NCBI GenBank assembly: GCA_937896235.1
Contig: CALBMX010000030.1
Span: 31,565 to 95,564 of the forward strand
Length of the DNA: 64,000 nucleotides
Origin: an uncultured bacterium
GTDB taxonomy: Bacteria; Planctomycetota; UBA1135; GCA-002686595
Direction of reading: 5' to 3'
The stretch's first letter is position 1; each line of letters begins with the position of its first letter. Shown here in pieces: positions 26,749-36,512 of this stretch. Made by a program: the position numbers and the translations under genes. The notes beneath the pieces are model-generated. The model did not search any database and had not been told where the DNA came from. It saw only the letters and a list, made by a program, of their open reading frames with translations.

Positions 26749-28187
26749 GACTCGGCTCCGTCAGCTGGGTCCAAGATCACATCGGTAACCTTAGAAATCA
26801 AGCGCCCCTTACCGAGGCGGGTTTCGAGTTGCGAGCCCACTTTCACCTCAGAAGCGCTTCGAACGAGCTTCCGCTTTGAATTCTCCACACTGCTTGTCGT
26901 CGAGTACCCACGTGCCAAAACACGAAGAGGCGAAACCGAATCCAGGCCACGAGTACAGAGCTCCATGCGTCGAAGCGAAGGTGTAAGGAGCTGATCGCCA
27001 GACCGCACGAGCCGTGCGCCCAGCGAATGCACGCGCTCGCTACTGAGTACCAATCGCGACTTGGGACTCTCTCTCTCCAAACGCCCCTCAAGCCTCGCCA
27101 CTTTCTGCGACGCCCGCTGGAGCACCCCGACCCCTGCAAATTTCACCCGCCGCAGCAAAGAGTCCAAGGCCCTCTCGCGATCTCCCAAAATCCAAGAGGG
27201 ATCGTTGAGCACGCGAGAGCCCGCACATGCTCGAAATTTGGCCTGTCTTCGCTCAAGGTGATCTTCGACGGCCCGATCCAGGTAACCCGCCACCCGCTCG
27301 ATCCTCTCCGTCAAGCCGGCTCGATCTGGAAACACGATTTGAGCTGCATCGGTAGGCGTATGGGCCCGAAGGTCTCCCACGAGGTCCGCAAGCGTCGTGT
27401 CACTCTCATGACCAACGCCGACCACGACCGGGACCGGAGATCGCCAAATCGCCTCGGCGACTTCACGCTCATTGAAGGACCAGAGGTCCTCGAGAGATCC
27501 ACCGCCGCGTGTAACGACGACGACATCAACCCCACTCGTTGACAGTGCGTCAATGGCGGCGGCGATCGCCTTGGCGGCAGCAGGTCCCTGCACAGGAGTG
27601 TGGCATAACCTCACGGGATAGCCGGGCCAACGCAAGCTGCGCGTCCTTAGGAAATCGCGGAGCGCCGCGGCGTCTCGGCTCGTCACAACGCCAACACAGT
27701 TCGGCATCTTGGGGATCGCTCGTTTGCGATCGAACCATCCCTTTTCACGCAACTCACTCTTCAGCTTTTCGAGTTTGAGGAGCTCCTGCCCGATGCCAAC
27801 AGGTTCGATCGACTCCACGATCAGGCTGTAAGCACCTCGAGATGCGTACACATCCAATTTGCCCCGAACGATGATTTTGTCACCCTCTTTCGGCTGGTTC
27901 CCCTTAGTCGCGGAGGCGACCTTTCCTTTCCAGAGGATGCATGAGATGCTCGCGCCCGAGTCCTTTAGAGTGAAGTACACGTGGCCGGAAGCCGCGATCG
28001 TCGCACGGGTCAACTCACCCTCGATCGCAAGTGTTCCCACACCGCCGAGGACACCCTTGATCCGATCGGTCGCCTCGGAGACGGAAAGCGGGCCGGTAGC
28101 TACCTTTGCCTCGGGCGGATTAGGAGCTTCCCCCGAAAGCATCTGGTCGAATAAGCCGGGAGAAGCCGAGAAAGAGTCTTTGGCCAT
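26739..28187 (-). CDS. xseA: Exodeoxyribonuclease VII large subunit
   Basis: OB-fold 'LAIEGELTRATIAASGHVYFTLKDSGASISCILWKG'; 'GVVTSRDAAALRDF', 'VVVVTRGGGSLEDLWSFNEREVAEAI', 'GVGHESDTTLADLVGDLRAHTPTDAA'. Confidence 0.92.
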   Translation of the reverse strand: MAKDSFSASPGLFDQMLSGEAPNPPEAKVATGPLSVSEATDRIKGVLGGVGTLAIEGELTRATIAASGHVYFTLKDSGASISCILWKGKVASATKGNQPKEGDKIIVRGKLDVYASRGAYSLIVESIEPVGIGQELLKLEKLKSELREKGWFDRKRAIPKMPNCVGVVTSRDAAALRDFLRTRSLRWPGYPVRLCHTPVQGPAAAKAIAAAIDALSTSGVDVVVVTRGGGSLEDLWSFNEREVAEAIWRSPVPVVVGVGHESDTTLADLVGDLRAHTPTDAAQIVFPDRAGLTERIERVAGYLDRAVEDHLERRQAKFRACAGSRVLNDPSWILGDRERALDSLLRRVKFAGVGVLQRASQKVARLEGRLERESPKSRLVLSSERVHSLGARLVRSGDQLLTPSLRRMELCTRGLDSVSPLRVLARGYSTTSSVENSKRKLVRSASEVKVGSQLETRLGKGRLISKVTDVILDPADGAESCE

Positions 28188-28261
28188 GCCCTGTTATCGC
28201 CGCAGTCGGGCGCGGGGTCAATCCTGCGCGTCCTTCCTTCGAGGATTGCCTCGGATTCGGG

Positions 28262-29368
28262 CTACTCGTCAACGCCAGGCAATCCGGGTAATCCGGCCGC
28301 CTTCCAGTCGCCCTGTCTCGCGTTTGGCAGAAAGATCCGAAAGCGACCGCGCAAAAAGGCCGTCTTCTCATCACCACGCATACTGGCACCATCTTCAAGC
28401 AAGATAGAGACACCTCGATCACCCATCAAGATCGTGGCACGATCGGCAAACATGTGCTTCGAGGCGACTCCCTTCGATGAGTATTCCACAATGTGGAGGC
28501 CACGGATTTGTTCGTCTTTGACCCCGTCGATGTGCTTGATGCCAAAGTAGCCATTTGCACTATCCGCGAGCAAAAGACGATTCACATTCTTGCGAAGCTG
28601 GTCTAGGTCGTACTTCCCGTCATCCACACCACTTGGAGTCGCCTGCCCCGCATCGAAATTGGGGAAGAGCTCGGGCACGGATTCGACCCAGGGCCATGGG
28701 TCCACAAAACTGAATGGCAAGCGACGCTCAGCGAAGGTAGAGCGAACGCCTCCATGGCTCTCATAGCCATTCTCCAAAATCAACGTCACGGTTCTTGCTG
28801 TCGCACTGGCTTCGAAGTGCATCGACTGGGCCGAAAGGGAACCAACCAACCTCCCTCGATCGTCCAACATGCGATAGACAACTGGACCGACGGCATTTCG
28901 CTGGAGAAGCCCCACCTCAAGCAGATCCAGCTCGTAAATGCCCTCGCTGGCCATTAAATTGCGCACGCTCATCGCGATCACCTCGGCGCGCTCCTGCGCC
29001 GGATCTGGGGCCGGCAACTCCTCCGGCTCCACCACCCCTTCAACGGCAAGTCCGTCAAAAACCCCTGCATTGCGGAGCAACCCTTGGGGGTCTAAGCTCG
29101 AGATCACCTCCTGCCAAAGCAGAAATTCTCTCCCTTGCTGAAAACGAGACTCTTCAGACCAGTTCAGCTGATTTTCCAGGGTTGTGATGCGCTCCTTGAG
29201 AGTTGCGACCTCTTTTCTAAGCAAGCTGTTCTCCAAGTGAACGGAGCTCTCTTGCCATCCGGTCAAGTGCATTGGAGAGGCTTGCTTTGTACCGCTAAAC
29301 GACAGCCCTGCGAGCGAACCGATAAGAATCGTTCCCAAGGTAATGAAGAGGTTGTGCTTTGTATTCAC
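28262..29368 (-). CDS. Membrane-anchored coiled-coil hypothetical protein
   Basis: N-terminal TM 'NLFITLGTILIGSLAGLSFSG' then coiled coil 'LLRKEVATLKERITTLENQLNWSEESR'. Confidence 0.5.
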   Translation of the reverse strand: MNTKHNLFITLGTILIGSLAGLSFSGTKQASPMHLTGWQESSVHLENSLLRKEVATLKERITTLENQLNWSEESRFQQGREFLLWQEVISSLDPQGLLRNAGVFDGLAVEGVVEPEELPAPDPAQERAEVIAMSVRNLMASEGIYELDLLEVGLLQRNAVGPVVYRMLDDRGRLVGSLSAQSMHFEASATARTVTLILENGYESHGGVRSTFAERRLPFSFVDPWPWVESVPELFPNFDAGQATPSGVDDGKYDLDQLRKNVNRLLLADSANGYFGIKHIDGVKDEQIRGLHIVEYSSKGVASKHMFADRATILMGDRGVSILLEDGASMRGDEKTAFLRGRFRIFLPNARQGDWKAAGLPGLPGVDE

Positions 29369-30060
29369 TACTTAGCTCCGGCGGTTGAATCGAGAGAGAG
29401 GAAGGCAACGTGCTGCGGAAGCTTGCTACCTTCGTAGAGTGCAGACCGCAGAGTAAGGCCCTCGCTGCCATGTGCGATGCACAGGGCAGACTCCGGAGTC
29501 GGCATGGATCCCCACATGACGATTTGCCCCTCGCAATCTTCCAAGCAAGTGCCCGGCCGAAAAAGTGAGCGCAGTGCGGGCGCATCATTTCGCGCTAGAT
29601 GCAGCATCTCTTGGGCGACAACCACAGAGCCTGCACGAATCACAAGCTCCGCGGCTGGTGCGGACAGCAAGCCTTGCCAATCCTCTTCGGAGTGGTATTT
29701 CTGACTTATGGTGCTGGTTGCATCAAAGCCCTTAGCAAGCTGAACTTCCAATCGATAGGGGCTCCCGGCTGGGAGCCCAAGTGCCTTCGCCAGCGCTAGG
29801 CTATCAAAGGCCTGACGCTCGGGATCGGCGTGAAGAGGTGTCAGGCGAAATGCGAGACCTGCTGCCTCAAGCGCCGCAGGCCCACGCCAGCCATCGACTT
29901 CAAACTCCTTGCTTGAGGGGAACTCGACCTCCACTGAAACCGGCGCGTCGTCAAGGGCGCGCCGGATCTTGGCAGTGAGGAAAAATCCCCCCAGTGCGAA
30001 CCCGAAGACAAGCAGGAATAATCCCCGGCCCGCGCGTGAAAAACGGTGACCCTGAATCAA
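29368..30060 (-). CDS. Single-TM hypothetical protein
   Basis: TTG start at 30060 would overlap the upstream stop (TTGA); 'RGLFLLVFGFALGGFFLTAKI' TM; 1-bp overlap with the downstream gene. Confidence 0.45.
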   Translation of the reverse strand: MIQGHRFSRAGRGLFLLVFGFALGGFFLTAKIRRALDDAPVSVEVEFPSSKEFEVDGWRGPAALEAAGLAFRLTPLHADPERQAFDSLALAKALGLPAGSPYRLEVQLAKGFDATSTISQKYHSEEDWQGLLSAPAAELVIRAGSVVVAQEMLHLARNDAPALRSLFRPGTCLEDCEGQIVMWGSMPTPESALCIAHGSEGLTLRSALYEGSKLPQHVAFLSLDSTAGAK

Positions 30061-30884
30061 TCTTCTTCTTCTTCCCAGTCCTTGCGCTTGTTCTTGTTCC
30101 ACCACTGGTTCCACTCGGCGAAATCGCGAATGTTTTGACCAGTCAGGTTTTGCAGAGCGGTAATCGTCGGCGGGCCGATCACGTCGTACCGCTCACGCGT
30201 GACAAGATCCTCGGTGTCGCTATCAACGATGGTTTTTATGGGTAAAATCGTCTTGATCAGCTGCTCACAAATCGTCTTCCGTTCCTTTTGGTCGATCTCC
30301 GCAAATTGCCCGAGTGCTTCAATGGCTGCACCTTGAATCTTGGGCTCCTTCGCACTGGAAAGCTTGAGCAGGGTGTCGACGGCAAGAGGATCTTCGGTCT
30401 GGCCTAGGGAGAGGATCACGCGACGATGCACATCGCTATCCTCCTCGACCTTCTTGTCGTTGCACAATTTAGTGAGTACTTTCACGCTCTCCGGTGCCAT
30501 CTTCGAGAGACAGACAGCTGCGGCGATGGACACGCGATTCTCCTTGGTCCCGTCCACGTTGTCTTTGCGCTTAAGGCCGAAGCCCCTCTCTAAAGACTTC
30601 ACGATCGATGCGCGATCCTTAGGGCCGCAGCCGGGGAACTCCTGAAGGAGTTTGTCGAGCACGGGGATTGCGTCTCCATCCTCCTTGCCTTTCTCCTTGA
30701 GGTGACCTTCAAACTTCTTGCAAAGCTCTTTGATGTCGTCGCGCTTGTCCGGAACCTCATCCTCACCGCCATCCTCTTGAAAGGCTGGCTCCGCGCTGCA
30801 AGTTGCTGTTGGCAATGGTGCTGGCGCTGCACCCAAAAAGGCGAGTAGGGTCAAGCTGCCGAGGACTGTGGGAATGTTCTTCAT
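30057..30884 (-). CDS. Secreted HEAT-repeat protein
   Basis: Signal 'MKNIPTVLGSLTLLAFLGAAPA'; 'VHRRVILSLGQTEDPLAVDTLLKLSSAKEPKIQGAAIEALGQFA'. Confidence 0.65.
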   Translation of the reverse strand: MKNIPTVLGSLTLLAFLGAAPAPLPTATCSAEPAFQEDGGEDEVPDKRDDIKELCKKFEGHLKEKGKEDGDAIPVLDKLLQEFPGCGPKDRASIVKSLERGFGLKRKDNVDGTKENRVSIAAAVCLSKMAPESVKVLTKLCNDKKVEEDSDVHRRVILSLGQTEDPLAVDTLLKLSSAKEPKIQGAAIEALGQFAEIDQKERKTICEQLIKTILPIKTIVDSDTEDLVTRERYDVIGPPTITALQNLTGQNIRDFAEWNQWWNKNKRKDWEEEED

Positions 30885-31043
30885 GATGGGCTCTGGGCGG
30901 TTCTTACGATGGCATTCTTGCGACAAGTGGCGGGTGTTCCCCGCTCACTCTTCCTTACTAACGCACAAGAACGATTGTTCTACTCGGATTATTGCACTCC
31001 ATGTCCATTCCGAACAAGCAAGACGCCCGAACGCTGAAAAACC

Positions 31044-31058
31044 AGCCCGAAAAGGGCT
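31044..31058 (-). terminator. Rho-independent terminator for the class IV aminotransferase gene
   Basis: Minus strand AGCCC-TTTTC-GGGCT followed by GGTTTTT. Confidence 0.65.
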
Positions 31059-31075
31059 ATATTTGACAAAGAGAC

Positions 31076-31966
31076 CTAACCTTTGGCCCTGTAGGTCGCC
31101 TCGAGTAGAGCGATCCGCTCTGCTACGGCACGAGTCACGGGCCCCGTCACCCCGGCCAGGTTGGCATGGTGCTCAAGGATTTCGCGCACAGGGATCACAC
31201 GCTGTGTCGTGTTGGTTAGAAAAAGTTCTGTAGCGATCCCCAAATCGGAGAGCAGGACACGCCCCACCTCTATGGGGATCACTTGCCCATCTACGAGGAG
31301 CGGCTCGCGTTGCAAATCCGCAATCACAAGATTGCGGATGATTCCCCCAAGGCACCCTCGCTCCTCCGATGGAGTCACGAGGCGAGCGCCAGCTGCCCCG
31401 GGAATCACGGCGAACAGATTGCTGATGGTCCCCTCGGAGAGGTCGCCGTCCGTGGTCGCAAAGATCACCTCCCAGGCCCCCTTCGCGCGCCCAGCTTCGC
31501 GAGCCAAAACATTGCGCAACCGGTTCGTCGACTTGATTCCCTCGCAGCGGTCGCCAATCGCCTTTAGCTCTCCGGCTAGGGCGACAACGACACCACCAGC
31601 TGGGAGCTCTTCACAGAGCCGCCCCGCCACAGACAAGCTCGGCCCGCGACCGGGCACACCACGAGTTGCTGTCATGCGCAGAATTAACTGCTCGGGCATC
31701 GCGCCCGTAGCCTGGATGGCGTGAATCAGCTCGTTCATAGCTACCTCCGGCTCCCAAGGCAAAGGCCAAGAAACCCCGAGCTGCTCAAGCCCACTCTGAA
31801 AGCGCTGCATGTGCTCCTCAAAAAAGAACACGCAACCACGATCCCATATCATGCTGTCAAAGACGGACAAACCCAGCAGTAGTCCCTCGTCTTCTGCGGC
31901 GAAGGAAGGCTGACCGGGTTGAAAAAGGGCGCCTGACACCCAAGTCGGAAAAGCTGGAAGGGACAT
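31076..31966 (-). CDS. Aminotransferase class IV (aminodeoxychorismate lyase / BCAT-like)
   Basis: 'GLSVFDSMIWDRGCVFFFEEHMQRF', catalytic Lys region 'GIKSTNRLRNVLAREAGRAKGAWEVIFATTDGDLSEGTISNLFAV'; next to pabB-like gene. Confidence 0.8.
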   Translation of the reverse strand: MSLPAFPTWVSGALFQPGQPSFAAEDEGLLLGLSVFDSMIWDRGCVFFFEEHMQRFQSGLEQLGVSWPLPWEPEVAMNELIHAIQATGAMPEQLILRMTATRGVPGRGPSLSVAGRLCEELPAGGVVVALAGELKAIGDRCEGIKSTNRLRNVLAREAGRAKGAWEVIFATTDGDLSEGTISNLFAVIPGAAGARLVTPSEERGCLGGIIRNLVIADLQREPLLVDGQVIPIEVGRVLLSDLGIATELFLTNTTQRVIPVREILEHHANLAGVTGPVTRAVAERIALLEATYRAKG

Positions 31967-32033
31967 GCCCTTATTGTCTCGTCCATTCCGCGTAGAAGCA
32001 ATGGCAGGAATCGACTTTGACCTGCGCGGGCCT

Positions 32034-33461
32034 TTATTCGAGCTGTGCGACGCCCAGCGCGGCAAGTAGAGAGGCCGCCTTGTCCAGCGTCTCTTTGTCC
32101 TCCGCCTCGGGGTCGCTCGCCCAGGTGATACCGCCGCCTACCCGCAACGAGACGTCTGCGCAGCCGGGCAGCACCTCTCCGACCTCTTGCCAAAGGAGGG
32201 TTCGAATCAGAATACTGAGGCAGGCCTCGCCTCTCGAGTCCACAAATCCTAGGCCCCCGCAGAAGAAGCCGCGCTGCTCTCCTTCAAGTTTTGCGATCGC
32301 CTCCATGCTGCTGAGCTTGGGGGCGCCCGTAATGGAACCGCCGGGAAAGATCGAGGCCAACAAATCCCATGCGCTGAGAGAGGGCTCCAACGTTGCGCTC
32401 ACATCGGCGACAAGGTGGTGCACGCTTGCGAAAGTCTCAAGCCGCGGAAACTCCCCGACATGGACACTTCCCGCACGAGCTACGCGGCCGAGGTCGTTCC
32501 GCTCAAGATCTACAATCATTGCCAGCTCGGCGCGGTCCTTAGCACTATGGAGAAGCTCGTTCGCTCGCTCCTGATCTTCGGCAATGGTTTCACCTCTCCG
32601 AATCGTCCCCTTGATGGGGCGAGTCGTCGCCACGAGCTCACCAGCACCATTGTGAACGAGCTCCAATAGCAACTCGGGCGAGGCCGAGAGTAGCGCGCCT
32701 TTGGGCCACGAGGCGAACCCCATATACGGTGCGCGGTTGGACTCGACGAGTGCGCAGTAGACATCCACGGCATCGCCTCTAACCTGACCATAGATGCGAT
32801 GTGCCAAGTTGGCCTGGTACAGATCCCCACGCTGAATCGCCTCGCGAATCTTTTCGATGCGCGCCTGATGCTGCGCGGGTGGAATCGCCCTCCGAAAGGG
32901 CGCACAAACGGAAAAAGTCTGATGCCCGGCGTCCCCCCTAAGGGACTGAGAGAGCCGTTCCAGCCGCTCCTCAAAGTTCTCGCGCGAGCGGTTGATCACG
33001 ACATGACAGGTCGCTCGCTCGTGATCCCACACAAGGAAATCCGTGTAGATCCCCCCCACAACCGATGGCTGCTGGAAGGGCTCTGGCTGTTGCTCCCTGG
33101 GAAGATCAAGACTCAGATTTGCAGCACCAAAATCGTAGGAAATCGCCCCGAGGAACCCTCCATGAAAGGGGCCGGGAATCTGGCCGGTGACCTGCAAGTT
33201 GGCGAGTAGAGCCTGCAGCTCAAGAAAGGACCGCGGGGGAGAGCTGGCCTCCTCGTCACATCCATCGAGACTGAGAACGGGATCGAAACCGAGGAGGCTA
33301 AAGCGGGCCGGCCTCCCCCCCGCGCTGTGAAGTAGCACAATGCGATTCCACCCCCGAAGGCGCACGAGAGCCTGTTCCGGAGAGAGCATCTTGTCGTCCG
33401 CTCGCAACTCGACGAGGTCCGTTACAAGCGCCGCAAAAGGGATCGGGTGGTCGATAGTCAT
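32034..33461 (-). CDS. pabB: Anthranilate / aminodeoxychorismate synthase component I
   Basis: 'IREAIQRGDLYQANLAHRI', 'SASPELLLEL', 'TRPIKGTIRRGETIAEDQERANELLHSAKDRAELAMIVDLERNDLGRV', 'LLASIFPGGSITGAPKLSSMEAI'. Confidence 0.85.
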   Translation of the reverse strand: MTIDHPIPFAALVTDLVELRADDKMLSPEQALVRLRGWNRIVLLHSAGGRPARFSLLGFDPVLSLDGCDEEASSPPRSFLELQALLANLQVTGQIPGPFHGGFLGAISYDFGAANLSLDLPREQQPEPFQQPSVVGGIYTDFLVWDHERATCHVVINRSRENFEERLERLSQSLRGDAGHQTFSVCAPFRRAIPPAQHQARIEKIREAIQRGDLYQANLAHRIYGQVRGDAVDVYCALVESNRAPYMGFASWPKGALLSASPELLLELVHNGAGELVATTRPIKGTIRRGETIAEDQERANELLHSAKDRAELAMIVDLERNDLGRVARAGSVHVGEFPRLETFASVHHLVADVSATLEPSLSAWDLLASIFPGGSITGAPKLSSMEAIAKLEGEQRGFFCGGLGFVDSRGEACLSILIRTLLWQEVGEVLPGCADVSLRVGGGITWASDPEAEDKETLDKAASLLAALGVAQLE

Positions 33462-33538
33462 AAGAAGTTTGGAGACTTGCCAAGGGATCGGGTGCAGGGC
33501 ATTCCCTCCAAAGCCCCAGCACCGTACAAGAGGTTCCC

Positions 33539-34888
33539 ATGGACACCAACTCTCAATCCAAAGACTCAGGAACGCGCTCCGTTTTGGGCCTCGTTTTCCT
33601 GACGGTCTTCCTCGACATTGTCGGGTTTTCGATCATCTTCCCACTCTTCCCCGACCTGCTCGACCACTACTTGGCGCTGAGCGGCGAGGGAAGTTTCTTG
33701 GCCGACTTGGTCTTAAAACTCGAAGAGCTCTCCGGCGGCGAAGAGACCGCCGTTGTGACTCTCTTTGGTGGCCTCCTCGGCTCGATTTACGGTCTGCTGC
33801 AGTTCCTGTTTGCAACGGTTTGGGGAGGCCTCTCCGATCGCATCGGCAGACGCCCCACTCTGATCGTGACTCTGGTCGGCACTGCGCTGTCTTACGTGCT
33901 CTGGATTTTTGCAGGTAGCTTTGCCGTACTGATTGCCGCACGGGTCCTCGGCGGAATTATGGCGGGCAACATCTCGACGGCCTCCGCAGCTGTCGCGGAC
34001 ACGACCACGACCAAAGACCGTGCAAAAGGCATGGGCATCGTCGGCATGGCGATTGGGCTTGGCTTCATCCTTGGCCCCGCGATTGGCGGCTTCACTTCGA
34101 GCCTTACCCTTACCGACACGACAGGCGTCAGCACGGGAATGTTCTCTCTCAACCCGTTCTCCGTCCCGGCGCTCTTCTCACTCATTCTCGCCCTGATCAA
34201 CCTGGTATGGGTTGTTACAAAATTCAAAGAGACCCTGCCCCAATCTAAGCGCGGCAATACAGATTCAGCACGCTCAATCAACCCTTTCAAGCGACTCTCT
34301 TCCCTGAATTTTCCCGGTGTCGTCCGTGTCAACTTCATCTACCTTCTGTACTTGATCGCGTTTGCTGCCATTGAGTTCACACTGACCTTTCTCGCCAAGG
34401 AGCGCTTCGATTTCAAGCCGATGGACATGGCCTATATGTTTGTCTTCGTGGGCTTCATCATCGCGCTGGTGCAAGGTGGCCTGGTGAGGCGCCTTGCTCC
34501 CAAATACGGTGAGCGACTTGTGGCACGCATCGGCATGCTCTTCACGGTTCCCGGCTTCTTGTTCATCGGTGGGGCGGCCACGACGACTGGCCTGTACGGA
34601 GGGCTAGCATGCATGGCAATAGGCAGCGCACTTGTCATGCCGTGTCTTTCCGCCTTAGTTTCACGCTACACCCCGGCGGATCGCCAAGGTCTCTCCCTAG
34701 GTGCCTTTCGCTCCATGGGCTCCCTTTCCCGTGCGGCCGGCCCCGTCCTTGGCGCATTGGTCTATTGGAAGTTCGACTCCGAATCCGCATACCGCCTCGG
34801 GGCAATGCTTTTGATCATACCGATCTACTTGGCGTTCAAGTTGCCGCCGGTCCCGAGCGATGAGGCGCACGCGCCGAGCGATAGCTAG
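33539..34888 (+). CDS. MFS transporter (TetA/DHA1-like)
   Basis: Multiple TM segments; motif A 'GGLSDRIGRRPTLIV'; 'GLGFILGPAIGGF'. Confidence 0.85.
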   Translation: MDTNSQSKDSGTRSVLGLVFLTVFLDIVGFSIIFPLFPDLLDHYLALSGEGSFLADLVLKLEELSGGEETAVVTLFGGLLGSIYGLLQFLFATVWGGLSDRIGRRPTLIVTLVGTALSYVLWIFAGSFAVLIAARVLGGIMAGNISTASAAVADTTTTKDRAKGMGIVGMAIGLGFILGPAIGGFTSSLTLTDTTGVSTGMFSLNPFSVPALFSLILALINLVWVVTKFKETLPQSKRGNTDSARSINPFKRLSSLNFPGVVRVNFIYLLYLIAFAAIEFTLTFLAKERFDFKPMDMAYMFVFVGFIIALVQGGLVRRLAPKYGERLVARIGMLFTVPGFLFIGGAATTTGLYGGLACMAIGSALVMPCLSALVSRYTPADRQGLSLGAFRSMGSLSRAAGPVLGALVYWKFDSESAYRLGAMLLIIPIYLAFKLPPVPSDEAHAPSDS

Positions 34889-34893
34889 ACTCG

Positions 34894-35553
34894 GTGAGCG
34901 CCTCTTCCCCTTCCAAACCGAAACAACCCGCCAAGCTCAGGGCGGCTCTCAAGCGCGTCCCTCTGCACCAGCTGCGTGTGCTTGAACCCGCTTCGGGTCC
35001 GGGGCTCTACCTCGCCCACTTTGGCCGGGGTTCGATCGGCCTAGACAGCTCTAAACAGGCGTGTGCGAGGGCTGCGGCAAACGGCCTCACCGTCCGTCAC
35101 GTAGACCTGGATAGAGAGTCGTGGAGAGAACAGTGCGCCGACTCGGATCCCTTCGAGGCCGCCTGGCTTTGTGATGTGCTTATGCATGTCGCGGATCCTG
35201 CCGCTTTCCTCTCTGAGCTGCTCAACCACCTGGCTCCTGGCGCTCCGGTCTTGGTGGTGGAGTGGACCCTCCCGAATCGAGGTCCTCTCTACACCCTAAG
35301 GTCCTTCTTCGCTCGACGAGTTCCCGGTGCGAGGATGGTGCTTGAAGAGCCTACGCACCTGCGCTTCTTTCGACCTTCAGAGCTAGAGGCTCTTTTGCGC
35401 GCCGCCGGTCTTGTAATCGAGGACCACTGGCTCCACTCCTTCGCAGGGGTTTGGGGAGCGTCGCTATGGGCAAAATGCTCGAATAGCTTCTGGCCTGTTC
35501 GAACGATCTTGGCCCGCGTTCAAAATCCACGAACAGAATGCACGGCAAAATAG
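34894..35553 (+). CDS. Class I SAM-dependent methyltransferase (GTG start)
   Basis: 'GLYLAHFGRGSIGLDSSKQACARAAANGLTVRHVDLD' and 'FEAAWLCDVLMHVADPAAFLSELLNHLAPGAPVLVVEW'. Confidence 0.75.
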   Translation: MSASSPSKPKQPAKLRAALKRVPLHQLRVLEPASGPGLYLAHFGRGSIGLDSSKQACARAAANGLTVRHVDLDRESWREQCADSDPFEAAWLCDVLMHVADPAAFLSELLNHLAPGAPVLVVEWTLPNRGPLYTLRSFFARRVPGARMVLEEPTHLRFFRPSELEALLRAAGLVIEDHWLHSFAGVWGASLWAKCSNSFWPVRTILARVQNPRTECTAK

Positions 35554-35603
35554 ACGTACCCCACGGCTCGCTCGACTACGATGCCAAGTAGACCCCGCAC
35601 GCC

Positions 35604-36512
35604 ATGCGCACAGACGTTCAAAGATTCCTAACAAACCTTGCCGCCACGCGGGGAGCCTCGGCACATACGCTCCGCGCCTACGGCCTGGATTTGGAGGAGC
35701 TTTGTGCCTTCCTGGAGCAGCGGGGTATCCGCTCAGCTGAGGAGATTCGGCCGCGCACGCTGCGTGGTTTTTTGGTGTTACTCGACGAGCGCGATCTCGC
35801 GCGCGCCACGATCCAACGCAAGCTCTCTGCCGCGCGCTCGCTCTTCCGCCAGCTCATGCGTGAGGGCCGGATTCATGTCGATCCCACAACCGGTCTGCGC
35901 CAAGCTCGGATCCCCCGGAGTCTGCCCACATGCCTTAGTACGGAGGAGATTCTTCAGCTGCTGGAGGCGCCAGATATCAAGACGACAAGTGGCCGCCGAG
36001 ATCGTGCCCTGTTGGAGCTCTGCTATTCCGCTGGAACACGTGCCGCCGAGACCGTCGGTGTCAACCGCACCGATCTCGACTTCCGCAGTGAAGTTGTCCG
36101 CGTCCGTGGCAAAGGGAAAAAGGAGCGCCTCGCGGCACTCGGGAGCCACGCGACCCATGCGATTCGCGAATACCTCTCCGACCCAGCCCGCCCCACTCCC
36201 AAGCTCCCCGCAGATCAAGCCGCCGTATTCCTAAACGAGCGCGGTGGCCGGCTGACGACCCGCAGCTTGGGGCGTATCGTCGAGAAGGCCGTTCTAGAGG
36301 CGGGCCTCCTTCGCCGAGCCACACCCCATACGCTACGCCATAGTTTCGCCACGCACTTGCTCGATGCGGGTGCAGACCTGCGCTCGGTGCAAGAACTTCT
36401 TGGACACGCGCACCTTGTCACAACTCAAATCTACACCCACATCTCAATCGAGCACCTGCGCAAGATCTACGAAAAGGCGCACCCGCGCGCGGGGGCCGGA
36501 CGTCTTGCCTGA
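35604..36512 (+). CDS. Tyrosine recombinase XerC/XerD-like
   Basis: SAM-like N-domain; 'SAGTRAAETVGV', 'VRGKGKKERL', 'PHTLRHSFATHLLDAGADLRSVQELLGHAHLVTTQIYTHIS'. Confidence 0.9.
   Translation: MRTDVQRFLTNLAATRGASAHTLRAYGLDLEELCAFLEQRGIRSAEEIRPRTLRGFLVLLDERDLARATIQRKLSAARSLFRQLMREGRIHVDPTTGLRQARIPRSLPTCLSTEEILQLLEAPDIKTTSGRRDRALLELCYSAGTRAAETVGVNRTDLDFRSEVVRVRGKGKKERLAALGSHATHAIREYLSDPARPTPKLPADQAAVFLNERGGRLTTRSLGRIVEKAVLEAGLLRRATPHTLRHSFATHLLDAGADLRSVQELLGHAHLVTTQIYTHISIEHLRKIYEKAHPRAGAGRLA

Noticed and set aside
35604-36512. Tyrosine recombinase as marker of a mobile element
   Set aside because: Looks like housekeeping XerC/D with full catalytic motifs; flanked by ordinary genes, no attachment-site duplication or phage/transposon genes seen
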